Shown one piece after another: positions 8,566 through 20,200 of a stretch of DNA of 64,000 nt (within the stretch, counting starts at the first letter, position 1; each line of letters starts with the position of its first letter). The notes beneath the pieces are model-generated. The model did not search any database. It saw only the letters and a list, made by a program, of their open reading frames with translations, and was not told the DNA's origin. Source of the DNA: an uncultured Aquimarina sp. (lineage in GTDB: Bacteria; Bacteroidota; Bacteroidia; Flavobacteriales; Flavobacteriaceae). Where the stretch lies: assembly GCA_947496355.1 (NCBI GenBank), contig CANMCO010000004.1, positions 124,001 to 188,000 of the forward strand, in the 5' to 3' direction. The translations under genes and the position numbers were made by a program.

Positions 8566-11500
8566 TTATTCAATAATCAGTTTACGTACTTGACTTCCTG
8601 AATTTGTTTCTAACAGAATAAAGTATATACCAGCATTTAACGAAGACATATCATAATCAAACTTATAAAAATCTTTACCTGAATCACTTCTAGAATCTAT
8701 TAAGTTATTATTTACCATATTAAAGATTTTTACATTAATAGGTAATGGTTTAGATAATGTTATATCGACAGAGAATTCTCCTTTAGTTGGATTAGGGTAA
8801 ACTTTATAATCTATTGATGAGGTTATCAGAGTTTCATCTTCGTTTATATCTTCTTCAAATTCTTTTTCTACAACAACAACTTTTTTTGTTTGTGTTGCAC
8901 TGCATAAACCGCGATATGTTGTTACAATTATTTCATATTCGCCTGGGGTTTCAAAAATTAACTCAGCATAATTATCATCTGATGATATCAATTCTGCCCT
9001 TTCAGGGAAAGCCCATTCTAAAGCATCTGGTAGGGGATCACTAATATTAACTATTACAAACTCTTCTCCAACAAATACTTGTGAAGATGCTATAAATTCT
9101 GCTGACACAGTATCATTAGTTTTATTAATAAAAATATCGTCTGTCGTAATACAACCTTTAGCATCTGTTATCTCTACCGAGTAAATACCAATAGTATCAA
9201 CTTTGATAACCGCTTCGGTGCTTCTAAATCCATTATCCGAAGTCCATAAATAGGTAGCTTCAAGATCAGAAACTGTTGCATCTATTTCTGCTACTTGATC
9301 CTTGCAAAGTGTAATATCTTCTCCTATATTAACTATGAATTCTTCTGGATTTTCTATTTCAATATTTTTAACAACCTGACATCCTTTTGAATCCGTTATA
9401 GTAACCGTATAAAGATCTGCACACAATCCTGTTTGATCTTCTATCATGCTTCCGTTACTCCATTGATATTTATAAGGAGGTTTACCACCACTAGTTTCCA
9501 AAAATATCGTACCATCACAACCACTATGACATGTTGGCTTTTCTACACTATAATTTAATTTTAATGATTCGGGAAGGTTAACTGTTATACTACTCGATGT
9601 GGTACAACCTCTAGAATCTGTAACGGTTACAGCATACGTTCCTATTAATACACTAGTTAACTCACTAGTTGTATCACCTGTATTCCACTCATAACTAAAT
9701 GGTGCAGAACCACCGCTGATTTTTGGTGAAATTTTCCAGTCTGTACTATCTCCGCAACTTACATAGTCTGCTTCTAAGCTTACTTCTAATAATCCTGGTT
9801 CTAAAAGTTTAAAAACTTCACTAGTAACTATTTTTGAAACAGCATCAGAAACTGTAACATAATAATTTCCTGCTCCTATGTTTTCTAATAAGTAATTGTC
9901 ATTACCTATCTGAGTGTTTGTATTTGCATCAAACCAAGTATAAACATATTGCTTGGCGCCACTATATGGAACTCCACCTTTTACGACAGCACTAATACTT
10001 CCTGAGCTAGTATCTCCAAAGCACGATATCACGTTGACAGGTGCTATAGACAACTCTAATATTGGTGGTTCAAATAAATCTACATCATCAATAGTCAAAA
10101 TACAGTTATTAGCATCTGTAACTTTAAACGAATATTTTTCTGCACCAATACCACTCAATACATTATTAGTAGAAGATTGTTTTATTCCATTAAAGTCGAA
10201 CCATTCATATGTATATGGTAAAATTCCACCATCAATGTTAACAACAATTCTACCGTTTCTAACTGTTGCAGACGAAGGATATATCCTTTCTATTTCCCCA
10301 CCTACAACAAATAGAGAAGCTGGTTGTGTAACCTCTATAGCTTTAGTTACCGCACAACTGTTGCTATCTGTTACTGTTATTTCATAAATCCCTGCTCTTA
10401 ATCCAGATAAATCCTCAATAACTTCTCCGTTACTCCAACTATATACATAAGGACTTATACCACCTGTAACGGTTATATCTATGACTCCATTAATATCTCC
10501 ATTACAATTAATATGATCAATTTGTTCTGCTATTTCTAGTTTTTCAGGTTCATCTATAGTATATGTATCCGTATCTCTATTTCCATTTTCATCTGTTACC
10601 ACTACGGTATATATTCCCGTAGGTACAGTCTTAATAGTACCAGATGTTGTAAACAAGATTTCTCTTCTATTTGTCTGCTCGAACCACTGATAAGTATATA
10701 CTCCTACTCCCCCATTTGTAACTGTTTCAAGTGGTACAGAAGTTTCTTCTCCATGACATTGTATTTCTTGTTCTGCCGTTATAGGCTGTATGTCAACAAT
10801 AAGCTCATCGGGCTGCGTAATTTCCTTAATAAGACTAGTTTCACAGTCATTACCATCAGTTACTAAGAGTTCATAATTACCTTTAGAGAGTTTTTTTATG
10901 TTCCTAGTAGAAGCCGTAAATGTAGGGTCATCAAGGTTTTTCCATTCAAAACTATATGGTTGTACACCTCCATTGACAACAATTGAGATACTACCGTTCT
11001 CCGTTTGAAAACCTGTTAGATTTACAGCTTGTACTTTTAGTATTTCTAATGGTGCTATTGGTTGTTGTATAACAACTTTATTGGGTAATGACGTAGTACA
11101 TAGATTATCGTCAATGACAACGACTCCATATATACCAGCTTCTAAATTCATTATGTCTTCTGTCGTTGCCTTGAAATCTGGATCCCCTTCTTTGGTCCAA
11201 CTAAAAGAATACGGAAGGTATTCTCCAGTCATTTCATCCTTAGGGCCTCCGGTTACGGTAATATCTATAGCACCTGTTGCCTCACCATGACATTTTACAT
11301 GAATAGGGTCTACAGTAATTGATACTACCAAATCATCTGGTTGCGTAATCTCAAATATATCAAAGTTGCTTTCTCCCTTTACATCTGTGGTAACCACTTT
11401 ATAGATTCCAGCTTTTAGGTCTTTGATATTATCCAAGGTCAAATCTGTATTAAAAAGAACCTCTGTTCCATTTTCTACAGTATACCATTGATATTCAAAA

Positions 11501-14500
11501 TCAGAAGGAACAGACTCTATTGGAAATCCTCCTGTCACCACTGCTTTTAATTCTCCAAAAGCGTCATCATGACATAACACAGGAGTAATTTGATCTATTT
11601 TAACAACCATAGGTTGTGGTTGTTTAATCTCGTATGTTTCTTGTTTAGGACAATCATTATCATCCTTAACCGTAATAGTGTATAATCCGGCAAATAAATT
11701 ATTGATGGTTCTGGTATTTGCACTAAAAGAAGGATCATCATCTTTGGACCAATTTAATCCAAGGCTTCCAGTACCTCCTTCTATGTCTATAGTAAGGTTT
11801 CCGTCATTGCCACCAATTGAAGAAGCATTTTCATAAGACACTCGAGTAATTTTAATCTCATTGGCTTGACCAACAATAATAGTCTTAGGTGTTTTTAATT
11901 CACAGCCATTAGCATCTCTGAGCCAAACTTCATATTTCCCTGCTAATAATCCTTCATACGTTAAACTGGTTAAATTATTTTCAGAAACATAGGTCATTTT
12001 GTTATCTATAGAGAAAAAGTAAGGCCTTGTTCCACCTGTAGGAGCAAATATAATTTCTCCACTCGCTTCTCCATAACATGGCGCATCTCGTTTATCCAAG
12101 GTTAACCCTAATGGTTCTGGATCTTTAAATACAAAATCAGGTGATTCAGAAAATGTAAACCCATCACCCACTTTAACTCTATATATTCCTGTTTGTGTAT
12201 CTTCGAGTTTGGATAATGTCTGACCTTCATTAATCTTGGTCACATCGGCACCTTCAACTTTAAACCACTCATAACTCGTATAGCTTTCAGAACCACCCTT
12301 AACTTCTGCAAATAAAGTACCAACTCCACCATCACAAGAAATAGACACATCTTCTTTTATTGTAACCTCTAGTAAATCGGGTTCAGTAATTTCTATAAAC
12401 TCCCCCTTATATACTATATCGTATTCAAAAGCACAGTGAGCATCATAAACAATAGGAGTGTATTTACCCGCTTTTAACTTAGAAATTGAAAGTCCCTTAT
12501 CGGAAATTAAAACTCCATCTTTTTTCCATGCTATTTCGTATTCAGACCCCATAGTCCTAGGAGTACCACCATAAACTTCAATAGTGATTTCTCCTATATT
12601 ATCACCAAAAATATTGTTATTCACGGTTTCTTTAACAATGATCTCTATCTCCTCTGGTTCGTCAATCCTTTTATATTCTGAAACATCTGATTCACAAGAA
12701 CTCACTCCTGTTGCTCTGACCACAAATCGATACCCCGGTATTGTATTGGATGCAACATTAAATATATTTTCTGACTGCCAAACGGTACTTGGGCCTGCAA
12801 AAATCCCATATTCATAGTCTCCCTTTCCTCCTGCTGCAGTTATGGTCACTTTGGCTTCATCTCCGAAACATTTAATTTCTTCGATATCGATCTTTGCTAT
12901 CGTTACAGGGTCTGGAATATTATCAAATATAATTTCTGGGCTTTCTGTTTTACCAGATCTTTTATCCTTTACAATTACCTTATATGAACCTACACCTGCG
13001 GTTATGGTTGATTGGGTATCGGTTAACTTGTCAACGCCTTGATACCATTCAAATGTATAGTCAGAGTATCCTCCTTTTATATTAGTCACTTTTATTTGAC
13101 CATCTTCTCCTTTTGGACAACTAGGATCAATTTTTTCTATATCAAATGTAATTGGTTCAGGATCTGTAATCGTAGGCAATATAAAACTCGCTGTACATGC
13201 AGCCGGCTTTTGATTGTCAGTATACACTATGGTATGTGTTCCTGCCGGAAGTCTCATTATTGTATGACCACTATAATCGGCTTGTCCTTTTATGTTACTT
13301 GGATTAGCAGCATCACCATTAATTAATACAGTATATTCAAGATATGTACGGCCAGCAAGTTTAAAAGGAGTTCCTCCTTTTACCCAATCCAATTTAATCT
13401 GTGCATCGTTAGCCATAGGAGCACCAGCATGCGTTACATTTTCCTTGGGAGCATAATGCTCTATTTTTTTTATTCCTACTATAGTAATTGGTATTCTTTT
13501 ATCTGGATCTGTAATCGTTTCCTTATCAAAGCATCCTTTAGAATCAATAACTTCGACCTTATACTCATCAGGAGCTACATTAAGAGTTAATGGAAACGCA
13601 GATTCATTTATTCGAGCACTCCATCCATCAGTAGGTTTTAATCTATATCGATATACTTTTGATCCACCTTCAGCCGTAATTTGTAGTTTACCATCGTTAG
13701 CTCCAAAGCAAGTTTCATCTTGTATCCATTTCGCATCAAACGATACACGGGAAGGAGGTTGAATTGTGAATTTTTTGATATATTCTTTACAAAATGGTAT
13801 CAATGGATTGCTATTTCTTTGGTATCCAGAAACTCTCATTCTGTATGATCCGGCAGTTAATTTTACTCCAGAACTTGGCCTCCATACATGCGTCCAATCA
13901 CTACCTACTTTTGTGAAACTCGAAATAGCTATATTTTTATCTATCTCTTGAAATTTTTCAGGAGAACTGTTATTTGCATTTACATCTTTTTCTAAACTAA
14001 TATCAACTCTCTCATAACCATATATTTGTCTTGTAAAGAACAATGTAAACCCTGCATCATCAGAATAAGAGCAGGTGGGTTGCTTTTCTTTCGGTTCTTT
14101 TGCGATTGCTGGGGGTTCAGGCAAAAAAGTAACATTTATTTTTTCTGGAGCATCTTCTTCTCCAGTACAAGAAGGATTAACTCTAACATATATTGGTTTA
14201 TTGATTCTTTCGTTATATCCTGTAGAATTTAAAGGATAAATATCTGTAAGCTTGAAAGTAATTTGTGAAGCATTCTTTTTATTAGGTATTGGTTTCCAAT
14301 TTTCTATATATTCATATTTTCTAGTATTGTCAACTATTCTTTGCAGCCTTTGATATCTGCTATAATAATATTCGCAAGCACCTCCTCCATCAATTGGAAC
14401 AAGAGGTAGTTTTTGAGCTACTGTATTACTTTTAGCTATTTGTTGTATGACTGGTACTGGGCCACCACCGCCACCGCCGCCACCGCCGCCACCGCCGCCA

Positions 14501-15147
14501 CCGCGCTTACAGTCTAGATAATCATAATATGCATTATTTGCATTTATAACAGCAGTATTATAGGCAGCTGTAGTTATTTTTCTACGGCTATCTAAATATT
14601 CCCAGTTATATATCCTATTTATTGGTGTAAAACCACTAGTAGCTCTTACAACTTGACCTTCAGTAATACAAGCGGTTACAGATTTACCTCCCTGGGGAAA
14701 AGACATCGTAATTTTTGGTTTGATAGTTATCTCAAGACTAGCATTCCACCATACAGCTATATTATTAACTTTCTTGGAACAATTACTATTAATATAAGTG
14801 GTTTTTCGTGCTCCATTAAAAGATCCATTACCTCCACAACCACCAATATCTCTATCCCAGTTTCTAGACGTACTCACTTCTATCCTACGAATAACCAAAT
14901 CTTTACCGGTGATATCTTCACTAAAATTAAAGATTCCCGTTTTCAAGTTCATATCTTCATTAAAGATTCTTTTGTTTCTTATTTTTCCGCCTATTTCATA
15001 AAAAAGGTTTACCGTAATGCTATTTCTGCATCCTCCACCCCATTTGCCATAGCCAGGTTTTACATTAAGCTTATAAGCAACATCATATGTTTGTCCATAC
15101 GAGAAACCGGCCATAAACAGGCAGAAAGCAACTAATAATCTTTTCAT
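8566..15147 (-). CDS. Giant SprB-repeat surface adhesin with T9SS sorting domain
   Basis: This 2193-residue exported protein begins with a signal peptide ending near FSYGQ. An N-terminal beta region follows, then 14 consecutive glycines (about residues 215-228). From about residue 470 come roughly sixteen SprB-type repeats of about 85-95 residues, each with a C(F/H)G..G.I...V.GG..PY.Y.W core and a closing V.D..GC. A PKD-like module and a C-terminal type A T9SS sorting domain follow (VYPNPTKGEF near residue 2117, ending VRKLIIE). SprB of gliding flavobacteria is a mobile adhesin exported by T9SS. This protein is probably a secreted, surface-attached adhesin, with gliding possible but unproven. 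It is the last gene of a three-gene operon, 28 bases after the FN3 protein. Confidence 0.9.
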   Translation of the reverse strand: MKRLLVAFCLFMAGFSYGQTYDVAYKLNVKPGYGKWGGGCRNSITVNLFYEIGGKIRNKRIFNEDMNLKTGIFNFSEDITGKDLVIRRIEVSTSRNWDRDIGGCGGNGSFNGARKTTYINSNCSKKVNNIAVWWNASLEITIKPKITMSFPQGGKSVTACITEGQVVRATSGFTPINRIYNWEYLDSRRKITTAAYNTAVINANNAYYDYLDCKRGGGGGGGGGGGGGGPVPVIQQIAKSNTVAQKLPLVPIDGGGACEYYYSRYQRLQRIVDNTRKYEYIENWKPIPNKKNASQITFKLTDIYPLNSTGYNERINKPIYVRVNPSCTGEEDAPEKINVTFLPEPPAIAKEPKEKQPTCSYSDDAGFTLFFTRQIYGYERVDISLEKDVNANNSSPEKFQEIDKNIAISSFTKVGSDWTHVWRPSSGVKLTAGSYRMRVSGYQRNSNPLIPFCKEYIKKFTIQPPSRVSFDAKWIQDETCFGANDGKLQITAEGGSKVYRYRLKPTDGWSARINESAFPLTLNVAPDEYKVEVIDSKGCFDKETITDPDKRIPITIVGIKKIEHYAPKENVTHAGAPMANDAQIKLDWVKGGTPFKLAGRTYLEYTVLINGDAANPSNIKGQADYSGHTIMRLPAGTHTIVYTDNQKPAACTASFILPTITDPEPITFDIEKIDPSCPKGEDGQIKVTNIKGGYSDYTFEWYQGVDKLTDTQSTITAGVGSYKVIVKDKRSGKTESPEIIFDNIPDPVTIAKIDIEEIKCFGDEAKVTITAAGGKGDYEYGIFAGPSTVWQSENIFNVASNTIPGYRFVVRATGVSSCESDVSEYKRIDEPEEIEIIVKETVNNNIFGDNIGEITIEVYGGTPRTMGSEYEIAWKKDGVLISDKGLSISKLKAGKYTPIVYDAHCAFEYDIVYKGEFIEITEPDLLEVTIKEDVSISCDGGVGTLFAEVKGGSESYTSYEWFKVEGADVTKINEGQTLSKLEDTQTGIYRVKVGDGFTFSESPDFVFKDPEPLGLTLDKRDAPCYGEASGEIIFAPTGGTRPYFFSIDNKMTYVSENNLTSLTYEGLLAGKYEVWLRDANGCELKTPKTIIVGQANEIKITRVSYENASSIGGNDGNLTIDIEGGTGSLGLNWSKDDDPSFSANTRTINNLFAGLYTITVKDDNDCPKQETYEIKQPQPMVVKIDQITPVLCHDDAFGELKAVVTGGFPIESVPSDFEYQWYTVENGTEVLFNTDLTLDNIKDLKAGIYKVVTTDVKGESNFDIFEITQPDDLVVSITVDPIHVKCHGEATGAIDITVTGGPKDEMTGEYLPYSFSWTKEGDPDFKATTEDIMNLEAGIYGVVVIDDNLCTTSLPNKVVIQQPIAPLEILKVQAVNLTGFQTENGSISIVVNGGVQPYSFEWKNLDDPTFTASTRNIKKLSKGNYELLVTDGNDCETSLIKEITQPDELIVDIQPITAEQEIQCHGEETSVPLETVTNGGVGVYTYQWFEQTNRREILFTTSGTIKTVPTGIYTVVVTDENGNRDTDTYTIDEPEKLEIAEQIDHINCNGDINGVIDITVTGGISPYVYSWSNGEVIEDLSGLRAGIYEITVTDSNSCAVTKAIEVTQPASLFVVGGEIERIYPSSATVRNGRIVVNIDGGILPYTYEWFDFNGIKQSSTNNVLSGIGAEKYSFKVTDANNCILTIDDVDLFEPPILELSIAPVNVISCFGDTSSGSISAVVKGGVPYSGAKQYVYTWFDANTNTQIGNDNYLLENIGAGNYYVTVSDAVSKIVTSEVFKLLEPGLLEVSLEADYVSCGDSTDWKISPKISGGSAPFSYEWNTGDTTSELTSVLIGTYAVTVTDSRGCTTSSSITVNLPESLKLNYSVEKPTCHSGCDGTIFLETSGGKPPYKYQWSNGSMIEDQTGLCADLYTVTITDSKGCQVVKNIEIENPEEFIVNIGEDITLCKDQVAEIDATVSDLEATYLWTSDNGFRSTEAVIKVDTIGIYSVEITDAKGCITTDDIFINKTNDTVSAEFIASSQVFVGEEFVIVNISDPLPDALEWAFPERAELISSDDNYAELIFETPGEYEIIVTTYRGLCSATQTKKVVVVEKEFEEDINEDETLITSSIDYKVYPNPTKGEFSVDITLSKPLPINVKIFNMVNNNLIDSRSDSGKDFYKFDYDMSSLNAGIYFILLETNSGSQVRKLIIE
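14462..14504 (-). repeat. GGT/GGC triplet repeat coding 14 glycines
   Basis: Read on the minus strand, GGTGGCGGC occurs three times in tandem and continues as GGT/GGC codons, giving Gly14 between an N-terminal domain and the repeat stalk of the adhesin. It is the most GC-rich patch in a low-GC region. Slippage would add or remove whole glycines or 9-base units without shifting the frame, so it could vary linker length between strains. Confidence 0.85.
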
Positions 15148-15175
15148 ATTTTCCCTTTAGTATTCCACTACTATT

Positions 15176-17278
15176 TTAGTACTCTACTTCAATTTTTTTG
15201 ATAGGAGATTTAGCTCCTGAACCAAATACGGCCTGTAATAAGTAGGTGTATTTAGAATTAATTCTTAAGTTCTTATCAGTATATTCTCCAATACCTGCCT
15301 TAAAAACTTTGTATAAGGTTGGCTTATCATCTTCTTCTGCTTTATACAGAGAAAACTCTACCACTCCTTCTGCTTTATATTTCCAACTTAAATCGATTTT
15401 TTTCTCTTCCCGGTTTACCAAAGCTGTAAACTTTTCTATTTCTGGTTTTGGTTTATTATCGGGTAATGTGATTGTTAATGGTGATATCGGCTCAGATTCG
15501 AGACCAGACTCATCCATAGTTATAATGGTATACAAATATGTTACGGTAGGTTTTGCAGATGTATCATCAAAACTATTTGCTGGCAAATCAACGTCTGCAA
15601 TTAACTCCCAAGGGGTTTCTCCTCCTTTTTCTTTTCGATACAATAATGTTTTGGCAGCATCCTCACTACTACTAGTAATCCATTCTAAGGCCACTACTCC
15701 TTTATCTGCCTTAAAAGATTTGAATACAGGTTGTGTTGGCGGAATGACATCTGGTTTTTTAAGCACTAATACTTCTGAAAACCCAGAAGGGTTATATCTT
15801 GTATCAAAAGATTGTACTTTGTAATATACTTGGCTATTTAAAGTTTTAATCTTTACGGTATCTACGATTTTACTCTCGGGTATTGGGCGAAAGGTTATTT
15901 GTGTAAATTCTTCGTTTTCCAGATTAGCTCTAAATACACGGTATCCCATAAAATCTACTTCGGTATTCATTTGCCAACTTAATTGTACAACACCTGTAGA
16001 ATCGATTGTTCCCGTAAGTCCAATAGGAATTGCTGGTGGGGTATCATCTTCTGGCTGTACCATCTTTGGAAATGAAACTCGTTTGGTTCCATCTACTCCA
16101 ATCGCGGTAATCGTAAAGTAATTGATTGGCTCTAGCTTTGAATATGTGATATTTCTGGTTGTTTTCGAAATATTAGGAACAACTACCTGATAATTATTCT
16201 TTACTTCATTAGATCTGTTTAACTCAAAGTAGGCTATAGACTCCATTCCTTCTTCAGGAAACTCCCACGTGATCGCAGCACTTGCATTATCCGATAACAA
16301 TTTCGCTTCGGTTACAGCAGGGTTATACACTAGTGCTTTTTTTCCTGATCCAGAAATTGCTTTAGAGGGTGGACCTACTTCCCCAAACGGAGATATCCCT
16401 TTAACCCTATAAAAATATTCTTTGTTATTACTTGGAAGACTATCTACATAGAACATTCGATCAGATGGATTCTTCTCTCGTTCTCCCATATTGGCTATAG
16501 GAATATCCTCTAAAGGCTTAAAAGTTTGTCCGTTATCGTCTGATCTTTCTATGATGTAGTTATTATATTGTCTTTTTAGTAATGCAAAATTCCAGCTAAG
16601 CATTACACTTTTGTCATTAAAAATCCCAACAAAATCCTGTGGGTCTGGCAATGGGTGAAAATCATCCAGCCCTAAATAGACACCTCCAAATTTTACCTGC
16701 ATTCTCTCAGAAGGTATAGCAGTATAAACTCTGTACAAATACTTTTCTCTTGGTTTTACGTCGGTATCGATGTATGCTAAACCAGAATATTTTGCAACTT
16801 CAAAATTTTGATCGGCCGCAAATAGTGCAAAAGAAAAACGCTGTTCCAAAGCCTCTGCTTTATTAATGATGCTAATAATATCATCTCCTCCTTGTTCCAA
16901 ATCTACATTAAAACTTTCTCCATAAATCGCCTGAGCTGCAATAGCTGCGTTATTATCACGATTAGTAAACTCCTCCCATTCCATCATGGGTTTAGGTAAT
17001 ATAGGAGTTGTAGTTATTTTTTTTACAACTGGTTCTTTTAATATCTCCTGACCAATAGCAATAGTTTTGCGTTCTATTGTATACCCGTATTGGTTGGCAT
17101 ACTTCCATGCTAGAGGGGTAGTGACTCCCCAACGTAACATTATAGCATCCTTTGTAACCGATCCGATTACTTTTACAGATGGTTGTTCGTCTCCAATTGG
17201 ATCTTGCCCAAAACCATGCATCGGTAATAAGAGCATGATTAATCCAATAACATGTATGGTTTTAAGTACTCTATTCAT
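15176..17278 (-). CDS. Exported multi-domain fibronectin type III protein
   Basis: This 700-residue protein has a signal peptide (through MHGFGQ) and at least five fibronectin type III-like modules. These are recognisable by recurring ALSW/LSWQM/ALEWI strands and YRVFR, YYKVQSFD and YLYTIITMD strands. No T9SS sorting domain or lipobox is visible, so it may stay in the periplasm or attach to a partner. Its start codon lies inside the end of the upstream 1560-residue gene (8-base overlap), which implies translational coupling. The SprB-type adhesin follows 28 bases later. The three products probably form one surface assembly. Its specific role is unknown. Confidence 0.85.
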   Translation of the reverse strand: MNRVLKTIHVIGLIMLLLPMHGFGQDPIGDEQPSVKVIGSVTKDAIMLRWGVTTPLAWKYANQYGYTIERKTIAIGQEILKEPVVKKITTTPILPKPMMEWEEFTNRDNNAAIAAQAIYGESFNVDLEQGGDDIISIINKAEALEQRFSFALFAADQNFEVAKYSGLAYIDTDVKPREKYLYRVYTAIPSERMQVKFGGVYLGLDDFHPLPDPQDFVGIFNDKSVMLSWNFALLKRQYNNYIIERSDDNGQTFKPLEDIPIANMGEREKNPSDRMFYVDSLPSNNKEYFYRVKGISPFGEVGPPSKAISGSGKKALVYNPAVTEAKLLSDNASAAITWEFPEEGMESIAYFELNRSNEVKNNYQVVVPNISKTTRNITYSKLEPINYFTITAIGVDGTKRVSFPKMVQPEDDTPPAIPIGLTGTIDSTGVVQLSWQMNTEVDFMGYRVFRANLENEEFTQITFRPIPESKIVDTVKIKTLNSQVYYKVQSFDTRYNPSGFSEVLVLKKPDVIPPTQPVFKSFKADKGVVALEWITSSSEDAAKTLLYRKEKGGETPWELIADVDLPANSFDDTSAKPTVTYLYTIITMDESGLESEPISPLTITLPDNKPKPEIEKFTALVNREEKKIDLSWKYKAEGVVEFSLYKAEEDDKPTLYKVFKAGIGEYTDKNLRINSKYTYLLQAVFGSGAKSPIKKIEVEY

Positions 17279-20200
17279 ATAACGGATTAATGTATTTTAC
17301 GATTTGATCTTTTCCTTTTTTAACTTGTCCTGGCAGGATATATTTGTATTTGGTTTTATATTTACCATGCTTCATTAATGGGAAAGGTTCAGTAATTAGC
17401 TTTTTATATGTATTGAAATTTTGAGACAAAAGATCAGAGTTCACTAACTGGAATCTTAAATCTATGAAATCCTCATGAAAATAATGCGTTAGATTATATC
17501 GATAAGGGTTGAAATTGTTGGTTTCTCCCGTAAAATCGTTTTCCAAATGAGTTAAATACCATGACAATGGTTCTACACCATTAAGAGGAGGCACATTAAT
17601 CTTATCCGTTTCACGAGTTACAGAAATTGAACCTGCCAATGGATAATTTTGATATATAATTGGATAGATCTCTTCTTTATAATATGAATTATCAGGAATA
17701 GCCTCTACTGCCACCAGAGGTAAATTCATAGTATAGTCGTTTCCTACCAATTCTGAAAGATCAAAAGGCTCTATAGAATTTACTGATTGCGACAATGTTA
17801 ATCCATAAGGATAAGTGAAATGTTTATACAGATCATTATTAGTTTTCATCGCCTTCATCTTTCTTTCAAAAGTGGTATACTCACTTGTTCTAAACTCAAA
17901 CATAAGTAGTTCTCTTTCTTCGCCTTGGGTGATTACTCCTTCTACCGTTCTCGATTTAATTTCTACGTCATTACCAGAATCTTTTTCTCCAAGATCCTTT
18001 GTAGTATAAGAGTCTTTTACGTTACTTGATATATCTCCATCTTTTGGAGGAACTAACTTTATCTGTAGCACATATTCTGTACCCGTACTGATAGCTTTTG
18101 GTACCGTAAAGGTAAGCTGTTTTTTTCCTGGATTATACCCAAATCCATTGGTTAAAACAGTCCCTGCAGCATTCATATTCATGGTTTTTTTCCAGTTTGG
18201 TACTGCATCAAATAAATAGGATTGTCCTCGTTTTAAGTTTATGTATCCGGTCCCGTATTCTTTTATAAAGAAATTCTTTTGACCTACGACAGGATACATA
18301 TAGGCAATATTATGTAATGGAATGGTCTTTGGTGCCTCACCGGTAACAAAGTTTACTTCTTTAGTTTCAATAGCGACTTTACCTTCATCTATAATATTTT
18401 GCCAACTTCCATTTATAAATTCCTCGAAATGCACCTGTACATATGCTTTTAGGTTTGCATTAGGCGGTAAAATTTCATGAGAATAAAATGCGGCTACATC
18501 ATTTCTGTTGTTCCATTTAATTTCTCCAACGATAGGTTTTTTATCTTTGGTTACTTCAAACTTATCCAATAGGATTCTATATTTTCGATCTCCTGTTTCA
18601 TCAGGAATTTCAAACACTTTGTTAATCTGTAAATTGAAAGCTACCTGAGGTGCCGCAAATACATCTACGTCTGCAGAAGCCTCTCTAGGAGTCAAATCAC
18701 CTATTACAACGATGCCGTCTAATACGCTACCACCTACAATTTCGCACTTTTCACCTAGTTCTAATTTGAATCTAAATCGACCTTTTATGAGTCCTCCCAG
18801 TAGATTGTAATGACCACCTAAATATCCTCTGAACCATGCCGGGTTTGGTAATCTTGCCTGTAACAACACGGCTCCTCCACCTTTAATAATAGGTATTTTC
18901 TTTTTAGAACCAAACAGTTTAAACGTTAGTCCTAATTCTCCCTGGAGATATGCATAGGACTGTCCATTGGCATACCACCCGTTAAGTCCTATTTGTTCTG
19001 TGCTTCCTTTACATCTGGCATCACCATAATCTTTAAGCATGATATCAAAACCTACACCTGCATCAAAACGAGCATAAAATATTAAGAATGTTAAGTCTCC
19101 TGTGCTTACACTTAGATTTGCTCCAAAAGCCACTCCTCTTCCCGCTTCGAGGGCATTTAGGTCCCTGGTATAGTCTAATGCTGCTGCATCGACTCCCAGT
19201 ATTTCTGCAACAATAGCTGGTGGCGGTGGGCTCCCAGGGAGGCCATCTCCTGCCATAAAGTAACTTTTTGTTGTTAACTTAAGAATACCCAGATTCAAAG
19301 CTACTCCTACAGGATCGTCTGGAGTACCTATCAAAATATGCCATTCGTCTGGTGCAACGTAAAAATCCATCCATCCTGCTCTTCCATTGTCTCCAACACC
19401 TTTTAGAATCCCAAAGTTGATAAAAAGTTCTGATGTTGAATGAAATATATTATTTACAAAGTCATATCCAATAAATACATTGGCACTCATTACTCCGCTA
19501 GGTCGTGATGCGGGTAATCCAATGGTGCCTCCTACACTGGCAATGTCACCTAGATTATCTTTTAGTTTAGTCCAGAATTTGGCCGGCAATGCTGCCAACA
19601 ACTCTCCTTCTCCTTTAAAATAAATATCATGTAGCCCTCCTGATCTTCTAAATGTCATTCCGAACTCTACAGTAGCATGAAATAAATCTGGTGAGTTTTG
19701 GGTAATGATTCCAACAGAAGCTTTTATCCCTAACCCGCTATCATTATCAGGTACATAGATCACCCCTGAAGAAGATGCTCCAATAAGATCAAATGCAGCA
19801 TTCGGATTGTCAGACATCCCGTCCATCCTCATGCGGTTATATGCTCCTCCTCCAAAAGAATTCAAAGCAAACCCGGTGAAAATCGGGACTCCACTTGGGA
19901 TTGTAACCTGAGCATCTGCAAACCAATATCTAAATTCTGTTGTACGACCAAATAGTGCTTTTGCCTGAACGTCTACCTCTATACCCTTGGTAAATTTGGC
20001 AGCTACAGAACCTGCAAAACCTTTTCCGTACGTAGGATCATTTTCAAAAATAAAAATTGTTCCTTTGAGCTCCATTCCTCCTACTTCCATCATGATCGAG
20101 ACTCGTTCTAACCTAATTCCGTCAAATTTCCATCGATCACGCCCGTCTCTGTCGTCCATTTTGGCCTTTATAGCCAACGTAGATCCTCCCCCATTAGCAC

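Noticed and set aside
9953..10387. Long open frame on the plus strand inside the SprB-type gene
   Set aside because: It is the antisense shadow of the repeat-coding strand, with no leader or domain, and the minus-strand frame is continuous and clearly coding.
14462..14504. Phase-variable tract switching the adhesin on and off
   Set aside because: The repeat unit is a multiple of three, so changes keep the frame; only linker length can vary.
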